From Chlamydomonas sphaeroides (taxonomy: Eukaryota; Chlorophyta; Chlorophyceae; Chlamydomonadales; Chlamydomonadaceae): DNA of 15,924 bases. Made by a program: the position numbers and the translations under genes. The stretch covers positions 173,107 through 189,030 of the forward strand of contig BDDC01000019.1 in assembly GCA_001662425.1 (NCBI GenBank). The letters are read 5' to 3'. The notes under the pieces are model-generated. The model was given only the letters and a program-made list of their open reading frames with translations, was not told where the DNA came from and ran no database searches. This document shows positions 1 through 8,200 of this stretch, piece by piece (position 1 is the first letter of the stretch; every line of letters starts with the position of its first letter).

Positions 1-320
1 TGCAGCGCGAGGCCCTGGGCGAGGAGGGGTACCTCAAGCGCATGGCCGACTTGGCTGCAGCGTCGGCTCAGGCCCAGCGCGAGGCCCTGGGCGAGGAGGG
101 GTACCTCAAGCGCATGGCCGACTTGGCTGCGGCGTCGGCTCAGGCGCAGCGCGAGGCCCTGGGTGAGGAGGGGTACCTCAAGCGCATGGCCGACTTGGCT
201 GCGGCGGGGGGCGGCGTCGGCTCAGGCGCGGCGCGAGGCCCTGGGCGACGAGGAGTTCGGCAAGCAGATGGCCGACTTGGCTGCGGCGGGGCATCGGGCG
301 GCGGCTCAGGCGCGGCGTGA
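1..320 (+). repeat. 72-bp coding tandem repeat, about four and a half copies
   Basis: Units begin at 42, 114, 186 and 268, with a partial copy at 1-41. The first two full units are nearly identical. The third carries 10 extra bases within a G/C run at about 205-215. The fourth is diverged (GHRAAA replaces SAQ) but keeps its frame. Near identity of the early copies indicates recent expansion or homogenisation. Confidence 0.9.
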
Positions 321-618
321 GGCCGGGACGGGTTGGGAGCCCTTTGTGGCCGCCTTTGGCAAGTGGGCGAAGGTGGCGGTTGAGGCGGGGCTGTGCCTGC
401 TGTGTTGTGCCCGCGCCCTGTCGCTTGGCCAGGGGAAGAATGTGTGGAGGTACAACCTCTGCCGTAGTTGCTATAGCAATCACCAGTGCAGGGATGGCAG
501 CATCTACACCAGGAAGAAGAGCGAAAAGGTCGTTGGCACGGTGCAGGCGTTGGCGAACACGGCCGTCTCGAGGCTGACGAAGAAGTTGTGGTTGCGGTGC
601 GTGTTGCGGTGCGTGTAA
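1..618 (+). CDS. 3' part of a repeat protein with a CX2CX18CX2C cysteine module; frame broken in repeat 3
   Basis: The 5' end lies outside the window. From base 1 there are 24-residue (72 bp) repeats of the type MADLAAASAQAQREALGEE followed by GYLKR, with Met codons at 42, 114, 186 and 268; they are Ala/Gln/Glu-rich and probably helical. Repeats 1-2 read in the frame of base 42. Repeat 3 is 82 bp, a net gain of 10, so everything after it reads in the frame of base 163. That second frame gives repeat 4 and then a distinct C terminus with CLLC and CRSC separated by 18 residues, a further Cys six residues on, then a Lys-rich tail and a TAA at 616-618. CX2CX18CX2C is the spacing of plant-type GATA zinc fingers, but the usual TPLWR segment is absent, so only metal binding is proposed. 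I do not recognise the family. The frame change could be a real mutation, a G-run sequencing error or an unseen intron. Confidence 0.55.
   Translation, partial: CSARPWARRGTSSAWPTWLQRRLRPSARPWARRGTSSAWPTWLRRRLRRSARPWVRRGTSSAWPTWLRRGAASAQARREALGDEEFGKQMADLAAAGHRAAAQARREAGTGWEPFVAAFGKWAKVAVEAGLCLLCCARALSLGQGKNVWRYNLCRSCYSNHQCRDGSIYTRKKSEKVVGTVQALANTAVSRLTKKLWLRCVLRCV
614..618 (+). terminator. TGTAA polyadenylation-type signal overlapping the stop codon
   Basis: TGTAA occupies 614-618 and shares its last three bases with the TAA stop of the repeat protein. TGTAA is the known chlorophycean poly(A) signal, normally some 10-20 bases before the cleavage site. If it is used here, the 3' UTR would be only a few bases long, so it may be chance. 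Confidence 0.25.
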
Positions 619-625
619 ACGATAC

Positions 626-2858
626 GCGTCGCAGCAGCAGCTCCAGGAGGTCCTCCAGCGGCTGCCGCCCGCGGCGCAGCTCAACCTCCAGCAGGGACGG
701 CGGCAGGGCGGCCGTGTCGTCCTCGTCCTCGTCCTCGCTGCCGCTGTCTGACCCACCGCCGGCCGCGTCCCAGTCGCTATCGCTGTCCTCCCTGGCATCC
801 GAGGCCACCCGCGGCGGCGGCAGCCAGCCCACGCGCACCTCCCCCAGCCGCAGCCACTGCAGCGACGTCATCAGTCCCAGCACCGGCGACAGCCGCAGCA
901 CGCAGCCGGGTGCCGCCAGCTCCTGCAGGCCGCTGAGGTCGCACACGGCGTACGAAGACAGCTTGCCGCTGCCCCCAAAGTCCAGCGCCGTGAGGTGCGT
1001 GAGCCCGGGCGACGCGGCCTCCAGGCAGCTGGCATCCACGCGCGACAGGCCCAGCCGGCGCAGCTGCGGCAGGCTGGCCAGGCGGCCGAGGTCCGCCTCG
1101 GTGGTGGCGCCGTGGGGTTCGCTAGGCGAGTACACGATGCGGCGCAGCTGGGGGCAGGCGCGCAGGTCGTCGGCTGCCGCGGGAGACAGGCGGGCGCCGA
1201 CGAGGCTGAGCTCTGCCAGCGAGGGAAGCAGTGGCAGTGCCGTCGCCGGCGAGGGGCCGTCGTCGGCGCCCCCGCCGTCGGCGCCGGCGGCCGGGAGAGG
1301 CGCCGCCAGGGCTGCGAAGCCGGCGTGCCAGGCGCCGTCGCCGGGCTCGAAGAGTGTGAGCTTGGTGAGGGCTGGAAAGGCGCGCGCGATGTGGGGCGCC
1401 GACGACGCCGACAGCAGGTTCTCCAACAGCGCCAGGCTCGACGGCCTACCTGCCTCCGAGGTGGCGGCGGCCAAGTCCTCGAGCAGGCTCACGTGGCCCC
1501 TGCGCGAGAGGCAGCGGTAGCGTGAGACACCGGCGCCTGGTGATCAAGCGCCGACTAGGTACCGCCATCCCCTTCCCGCCTTGCCGGAGGCCCCTGCCGC
1601 GCACTCACTCGCCCGAGCGCTCCGTGTAGACCTGCGCTGCTCCGGGGCGGGTCCCGGGCCTGCCCTCCTGCTGCCGAGACATGCACCTCGGCGCCAGGCG
1701 CACGTGCCGCACTCGGGCCAGGCGGCCGCTCGCCGCCAACGCCCGCGCCGCACCGTAAGTGAACACCGCCACCGCCGGCTTTCGCAGCGCGGGGCGGTAG
1801 CCGCAGAGGCTGGCGGCGGCTGCCAGGCCGCCGATCGCGATGCGGGTCTGCTCATCTCGGAAGCAGTGCTCGCTGGCGCCGAGCTCCCGAATGCGCCACG
1901 TCACGGGCGACGGCAGGCGGACCGGCCACGCCCCCTCCTTGGTCCGCAGCCTCACGGTCACGGCCTGCTTGCGGGGCCTGGGGCTGCTCGGCAGTACACG
2001 GCTCCTGGGTGGCCTGTGCGGGATCCGAGAGGGGTCGATGCCAGCCAGGGAGCTCGCCGGAGGTGCGCGGCCAGCTAGCTGCGCGGCGCGAGCGGGGCGC
2101 ATGGAGTACCGGTAGGGCAGCGCGCCTGTGGAGAGGGGCGGCGGCTTGCTGCCAGCTGCGGGCCGGCATGCCGGCACCGTGGGTCCATCAATCGGCTGCG
2201 GTTGGGCGTTCGTGGGATCTCCCCCTGCCGCGCTGCAGGTGGTACAGCCCGCTAGGTGCGGCGGGGCACGAGGTGGGGTTCTCGCAGGCGCCGCGGCTGG
2301 CGGCGGGATGGATGGCGCTGCCGCAGCCCCCGTCGGCAGAGGCGGCTGCGCTGGTTCGGCCGATGGCAGCGCGCTGCCGCGAAGATCGTGCGCAGCGGTT
2401 GGGCGGTGCGGGCTGGCGGCGCCGGCAGGGGGCGCTGGCCCCTGAGTGGCAGCGTCTGCCTCTTGTTTCGGCGCGTCATCTGCCACCGCCCGCATGGCTG
2501 CCTGCGCCTGGCCGCATGCGGGGCCTCTGTCGCTGCTATTGCTAGGGGACCTCGCAGCCCCCGAGAGCGCGACGGAGTGGCCACACCTCGCCCTGCTGGC
2601 AGGCGCCGCCGCTGATGCGCCGCGCAGGCCGCAACCCGCAGCAACCGGCGCAGTTGGCATTCGAGACAGCAAGCCGCTACCCGCAGCAACCGGCGCGCCG
2701 GGCCCCGGCCCGACCCCCGCCGCGGAGTCCTCGCCGTCGCTGGGGCATGAGGCTGCAGCGTCCCAGCTGCGCTTGGCTCCCACCATGCGGGCCGCTGCGG
2801 CGGCCGCCGCGGCGCTGGCGCTAACGTGTGTGCGTTGTCCTCGCTGCATGGCACTCAT
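626..2858 (-). CDS. Leucine-rich-repeat protein with low-complexity N-terminal half
   Basis: Two exons are supported. Exon 1 runs from about 2858 to 1609. The intron is 1608-1500, with donor GTGAGTGCG and acceptor CTCTCGCGCAG; it has the right phase and joins ...YTERSGE to GHVSLLEDLAA. Exon 2 runs from 1499 to about 626. The start at 2858 (MSAMQRGQ) is chosen because the frame upstream to 3401 looks like non-coding DNA; a longer N terminus is possible. The first 300 or so residues are Ala/Pro-rich and disordered. A more ordered block follows (from TVRLRTKEGAWPVRLP to RHVRLAP), then irregular LRRs: LPSLAELSLVGARL, CPQLRRI, LPQLRRLGLSRV, LTHLTALDF, LSGLQEL, TSLQWLRLGEV. After these comes an acidic Asp/Glu/Ser tract, then LPPSLLEVELRRG. 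No in-frame stop appears before the opposite-strand gene, so the 3' end is unresolved; a weak donor (GTATCG) lies at 625. The role is probably protein-protein interaction. Confidence 0.7.
1500..1608 (-). other. Intron of the LRR gene
   Basis: A 109-bp intron with donor GA|GTGAGTGCG and acceptor GCGCAG|GGG. The unspliced frame ends immediately at the TGA inside the donor. Splicing restores GAG-GGC-CAC-GTG and the LRR frame. Confidence 0.8.
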
Positions 2859-3612
2859 CTGCTCGGGTGCCGCTGGCTGCTGCGTCCGCGCCGGCCGAAG
2901 GTCATCGTGCACGGCCGGCTGCGACCAGACCGAGCCTCTCAAGGGCGCGGCGCTGGCTAGCCCAGGCCGTGTAAGGCGCTCCAGCAGCTCCAGGCGGGAG
3001 GCGCGACCGCAGACGATGTTTGCGGTCTGGTAGGCGCTGCTTCCCGGTCGTGTGGGCGTCCGGGCGAAGGGGTTGGCCGTGCTCGCTGCTGCGGCAGCGC
3101 CTGCGCGGCGGGATGCGGGCCACGAGCTGGGTCGTGAGCCCCAGCGCGGGTCCATGTTGTATGCATGTGCGGGTCGGAACCAAGGGCGCTTGGCGACAGG
3201 GTACTGAGCAGGCTTGTCGGTTAGGGTCGGTTGCACCCAGGGGAGAAGCGGCCGCGGCTGTTGGCTAGTAGCACAGCAACTCACTGTGTTTTGCTGTCGG
3301 CAGGCCGAACAGCTGTGGCCGTCTGCTGTGGCTGTTATCCATAGGTCATTGTTCTGGCCGGCGGGCTTGGGGCAGCCGTGGCTGAATGCGTTGTTCGGCA
3401 AGCTTCCGAGCTAATCGGCACGCATCCTTTCCGCACTCGACTCGTAATACTGCTCACAGTAAGTTGTTTTGGCGGACGTTAAATGACTGCGGACAGCGAG
3501 CAAGGCTGATGTCATCATGTCACGGTGTTCAAGCCAAGCACGCAACAGCAGCGAGCAAGCAGGGTATGCATATTGCACACAGCAGCACATAAGGTATGCC
3601 ACAAGGTTTTCA

Positions 3613-3622
3613 ATATAAATAA
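3613..3622 (+). promoter_or_regulatory. TATA-box-like element
   Basis: ATATAAATAAAG sits in the AT-rich island around 3612-3624 and matches a TATAAATA box on the plus strand. No clear plus-strand gene follows within 300 bp, so it may be fortuitous or serve an unrecognised transcript. Confidence 0.25.
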
Positions 3623-3845
3623 AGAAGTATGTCGATTGCAAATGCGCCAGCTGTCGCCTGCCGTGCCGTGCCCCGCGGTTTCCTTGCCGCCTTTACCCTT
3701 TCGCCCACCTGCCGCCGCCGGGTGCCCAACTGCCAGTGCGCTTGCGGTCAAACGCCTTGAGTGGATGGCAGCCCCCACCTGGCCCAAATGGCCCTGCCCA
3801 GTGCAAGCCATGTTGCGGCAGCAGGAGAGCTGGGCCGGCGCCATC

Positions 3846-3877
3846 TGGCGCCCAGCAGGGGGTGCCCCCTGGCGCCC
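3846..3877. repeat. Nested inverted and direct repeat
   Basis: A perfect 7-bp inverted repeat CAGGGGG-TG-CCCCCTG (3856-3871) is flanked by two direct copies of TGGCGCCC (3846-3853 and 3870-3877), themselves near-palindromic. It could form a GC-rich hairpin. No function is known. Confidence 0.4.
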
Positions 3878-4040
3878 ACTTACGATGTCCAGGGCAGGCC
3901 CTCGCAGACTACCCTAGCGAATGCTTGCGGGTAAGGGGACTGGCCAAGGTGGTACGGCTGTCACTTCCGCCGGGCGGGGGCGCAGCTACACCTAGCGCCG
4001 CTCCGCCAGACCTACGCACCTGCGCTGCCAGGGGCATTGC

Positions 4041-4400
4041 CTACCATGGATCTCCTGTGCCGTGGGGGGGAGGAGAATGGGTGAGGAGGGCAAGCCCCCC
4101 TATTGCCCGCCCCTTGACCCAGGTGCTGACGCCCAGGCGGAGCTCCCGTAGCTCCGGCCGCCTCGCCAGGCACTCCACGTCGGGGCGTATCAGGGGCATG
4201 TCACACCGTGCCAACGCGATGGCCTGCGCGCAGCAGCCGCCAGTCATGGCCAGGTCCGCTGAGTCCAGTAGGGTCCGACAAGTGCTTCCGGACACGCGCA
4301 CAGCCCGGATGGGAGCTGTGGTAACATCCCTATACCTGCTGCAGAGCCGAGAGGCGGGTCGCCACCGCGTGCACGTCGGCGCTGCACAGCCCGAAGCCCC
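4041..4400 (-). pseudogene. LRR-like remnant or short unrecognised exon pair
   Basis: On the minus strand, about 4301-4041 encodes a stretch with LRR character (ALARCDMPLIRPDVECLA then RRPELRELRLGV). Just upstream, in another frame at about 4400-4330, is CSADVHAVATRLSALQQ. The two do not join through a plausible intron: the gap is under about 30 bp and no strong acceptor was found. They may be remnants of an LRR gene related to the one at 626-2858, or exons of a gene I cannot reconstruct. Confidence 0.25.
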
Positions 4401-5235
4401 GGTGCTGCCTCCGCGTACTTTCGCAATTGTTCATTCCAGCTTCCTCGCGACGCCACTTATGCGGCCCCCGAGGACCGCGGCCCGGCCCTCGCTTACAGCG
4501 ACACACGCGGAGCTTACCGGTGCCGCACTGCGCCCTTTGCCTCACGGGCGTGGGGTCGATAGGACAAGCTCGGGGGCCGCCCCGACCTGCATCCCAGGTC
4601 CAAGTGCCAGGCATCCGGTACTCCTGCCTGCACAACGCCTGGTTCAGCGCCGCCCACTCGACTTGCACAGCAGGCCCCATGGCACTGCGTGTCATCTAGC
4701 TCCCGCCAGAGGATCCATCCCCTGCCACCCTCTGTTCTGCAACGCTGCAGCGCCGCGCACCCGCCGCCAGGGCACAGTCCACACACCGCATGATTGCCCA
4801 GCCGAGTTGTCCGGCCCAGCAAGCCCATAAGAAGCGCCACGCCCGCACAGTCCTGCACGCCACGCCGCACACGCGGGCTCACGAAGTCGGTCGGTCGCCG
4901 TATCACAGCGCAGGTTCGTTCATGCGAGCCACTCAGTCCGAACCACAGCACAGCACAGCACCGCGCATGCCAATACCAATGCACCCAGCCCCCAGCATGC
5001 AGTGCCGCCCCACCTCGCCCCGCGCCACGCCGCCCAACGCCAGCAAGCATGCGCGCCGGCCGCGTCCGTGCGCCCCCACACGCCCGGCCCCCAGGCCGAG
5101 AAGCGAGAGCCCGGCTGTTCAGAGGACGACAAGGCCAGCGCCCGGGAGCGCCCGTGTGGCCCCCAGCCGCAGCCCAGTACCGGATTGGACCAGGTCCAGG
5201 TCGTACGGCAGGCGAGGCGAGCGCTGGCGCATCGC
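4302..5235. other. Gene-free stretch; probable 3' UTR of the methyltransferase-like gene
   Basis: Reading frames here look like shadows: Pro/Arg/Ala-rich, with no domain signal on either strand. It lies directly downstream of the minus-strand stop at 5236, so part is probably 3' UTR of that gene. Confidence 0.4.
4493..4497 (-). terminator. Candidate TGTAA poly(A) signal for the methyltransferase-like gene
   Basis: The minus strand reads TGTAA here, about 740 bases past the stop at 5236. I noticed no closer one. It is a weak call based on a five-base motif. Confidence 0.25.
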
Positions 5236-8200
5236 TTATTTGCACCAGGCGTTGTAGCCGGGGATCTGGCCCAGCTCCGAAAACAGCTCGCAAAACTGCC
5301 GCGTGTTCTTGCCGATGTACACCAGCAGCATGCCGCGCGGGTTGTACACGTCGCCGGGGTCCACAGGCGAGCCGCACGGCGACGGCCGCGGCTCGCGCGC
5401 CGGCATGACCGGGCTTGGGCTGCGCACCGTGGAGGCGCGGCCTCCGCGGCCCCGGCCGCCGCGGCCGCGCCTGCTACCGGCGGTGCGCGCGCGCGTAGGG
5501 ACAACGGGCGCAGGGCCGTCGTCGCCGGCGTCGGCGCTGCCGTCGGCTGCGGCGCCGTCGCCGTTGCCGTCGGCGGCGGGTACAAGGTCGCCGGCGCTGC
5601 CGTTGGCGACCGCCGCATCGCCGTCGGGAGCAGACTCCGGGGGCGGCAGCAGCCCCGCTGCTGCGTCAGGCGCCGTTGCTGCAGATTCCCCCATAGCGGC
5701 CCCGCCGCCGTTGGAGGCTGGCGCCGCCTGCTGCGCTGCGGCGTTGGCTGTCAGCGCGGCCGCAGCGGCAGCGGCAATGGCAAGAATGTCAGTCGCCTCC
5801 GCCTCCGTCAACCCCGGTATCGACTCGCCCTGCGGCGGCGCCGCCCCTGCGGCGGCCTCCTCGCCAGCGCCAGCCTCCTCGCCAGCGCCAGCGGGGGCCC
5901 CGGCGTTGGGCTGGGCACCGTCTTCAGAAGCGAACGGCTCCGGCGGCACCGCCGCTTCCACCATTTCCTGATCTGGCGCATGTGCCGCCGCGAGCTGCAC
6001 CGCCGCCGCCGTGGCAGCCCCTCCGGCCGCCAACGATGCACCGCACATCGCAGCGTCGGCCTCCAGCTTGGGCAGCGCCGCCGCCGCCGCCTGGTCCGTG
6101 CCAGCCAATCCGTACATTGAATCCGGCAGGGACTCGGGCGCTGGCGTTGCCACCGGCGCCGGGGCCGCTGCTTGCGGCTCCGGCAGCAGCGCCGCAGGCG
6201 CATCGTGGGCCGGCGGCGGCCCGGCCACAGCATCCAGCGGCGTTGTCAACTCGGCGGTGCCGCCAATCAGCGCCGCTAGCTGCGCCGCCGCCAGACCAAT
6301 GTTGAGGTCCGACGGCGGCGCCGCCGCCTCCGGCGCAGCGACAGACGCGTCTGCAGCCGCCGCCGCGTGGTCCAGTATCGGTGCGGACAGCGGCCCCGGC
6401 TGCTGGTGGTGCTGCTCGTGGCCCCCCGGCTGCTGGTGGTGCTGCTGCATGTCATGCTGCTGCTGCTGCTGCTGCTGTGTGTGCAAGTGCTGCAGCTGTG
6501 CCTGCAGCGCGTGCTGCTGCTGGCCGTCGTACAGCGGCGTAGGCTGCTGTTCCGGCTGCTGCGCGTGCTGGCCCTGTTCCGTCGGCAGCCCCGCGTGCTG
6601 CGACTGCTGCGGCGGCGCCAGCTGGTGCGGCTGCGCGGCGAACAGCGGCGGCGGCGCCGCCAGCTGCCCCTGCTCCGGCTGCTGCAGCTGCAGCTGCTCC
6701 GGCTGTTGCAGCTGCAGCTGCAGCGGCTGCGGCGCCTGCAGCGGCGGCCCGTTGGGCATCCCCGGCGGCGCCTGCTGCTGGGGGTGCTGCTGCTGCGGCA
6801 TCGCCGCAGCCATAAGCCCCGCCAGCGGCCCGCCGGCGCCAAACGCCGCAAACGAGCCCCCCGGCCCCAGCTGCCCCAGGTGCGCCGCGTGCGGCCCTCC
6901 CTGCGCGAGCCCGTGCAAATGCGGCGGCATGATGAGGCCCGCCAGGCCCTGGCCCATGCCCGCCAGCCCGTGGTTAGGCATGCCCGGCGGCGGCGGGTGC
7001 GCCGCGCCCGACGGGGCCGCCATGAGCCCCGCCAGCGGGTGGTTGGGCATGCCCGGCGGCGGGCCCATGCCGGGCAGCGCAAGGCCCATCTGCGCCAGCT
7101 GTGCCTGCATGCTGCCGGGCGGGCCCAGGCCCAGGCCCTGCAGGGGCTGCCCCCCCGGGCCCAGGCCCAGCGAGCCCAGGCCCTGCAGGGGCCCCGCCAT
7201 GGCGCCCAGGTGGCCGTGTGGGCCGTGAGGGTGCGGGTGGCCGCCCGCGAGGCCCGCCAGCTGCAGCGTCATGTGACCCATGGGACCGCCCAGCCCGTGG
7301 CCCAGGCCCGCCATGGAGCCCGGGTGGCCGCCGTGCTGCCCCAGCAGCGCCGCCGCGCCGGGCGCCTGCCCGCCCGCCGCGGCGGCGGCGGCCGCCGCCG
7401 CCGCGGCGCCGAAGATCGCCGCCTGCTGCGCCGTGGCGGAGTAGCCGGGGAGCGAGGCGAGCTGCGCGGCGGCGGCGGCGGCCGCCGTCGCTGGGTCCAT
7501 GGGGCCGCCGTGGCCGAGCCCCAGTGCGGCGGTGTGCGGCCCCAGCATGGATCCGGATCCGTCCAGCTTTAGCCCAAGCGGCGTCAGGCCCATGGCGGCG
7601 GCGGCCGCCGCTGCCGAAGCCGCGTCGCCACCCATAGCCGCCGCCATGGCCGCCGCCGCCTGCTGCTGCGCCATTATGTGCTGCTGCAGCAGCTGCTCCT
7701 CCTCGGCGGCGGCGGCGGCGGCGGCCGCGGCGGCGGCCTCCTGCGCCGCCACCTTGGCGGCCTTGGCGATTGCGCGCTTCTCGGCGCGCTCCGCCGCCGT
7801 CATCTTTGGCTTGGGCGGCGGCGCTGGCGCCGATGGCGCCTCCAGCTCGGCTATATCTGCCTCATCGTCCTCGGCCGCCGCCGCCGCAGCAGCAGCCTTG
7901 GCCACCGACGCCGTCGCCTTGGTCCGGCGCGGCCGCGCTGTGCGGCCCGTTTCCACCAGCGGCGCCGGCGCCTCGCGCTTCCGGGAGTTAAACGACGGGC
8001 CCGGACGCCCGCCGTCGTCATCGTCGTCGTCATCCTCGTCGTCGTCGTCATCGTGGCAGCGCCGGCGACGGCCACGGGTGCCGCCGCCGCCGCCGCCCGT
8101 GGACTGGACGATGGGGATGTTCCCAGACAGCAGCGCGGCCGTCGCCATCTGCACCAGGCACCAGGCACACGGCACACGGCGCCGCCTCAGCTTACTCGCC

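Larger units (their letters stand above)
2859..3900. other. Intergenic region, 5' flank of the LRR gene
   Basis: No convincing gene is visible. The 2859-3401 part stays open on the minus strand in the LRR frame and could be 5' UTR or extra N-terminal coding. About 3420-3640 is clearly lower in GC than the rest of the window and looks like promoter or spacer DNA. Confidence 0.5.

Noticed and set aside
486..1520. Long plus-strand frames across the LRR gene
   Set aside because: Antisense shadows of the minus-strand LRR exon, with Ser/Arg-rich nonsense composition.
3736..4830. Long plus-strand frame of 364 codons
   Set aside because: Pro/Arg/Ser/Ala composition without domain signal, typical of chance open frames in very GC-rich DNA; no supporting splice or start context.
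6011..7637. Plus-strand frames rich in Cys, Leu or Arg opposite the methyltransferase-like gene
   Set aside because: They mirror the CAG/GCC-type codons of the minus-strand low-complexity exon; no independent gene evidence.
6456..8060. CRISPR-like or regulatory repeat arrays
   Set aside because: The repeats are trinucleotide codon runs within a coding exon, without spacers.
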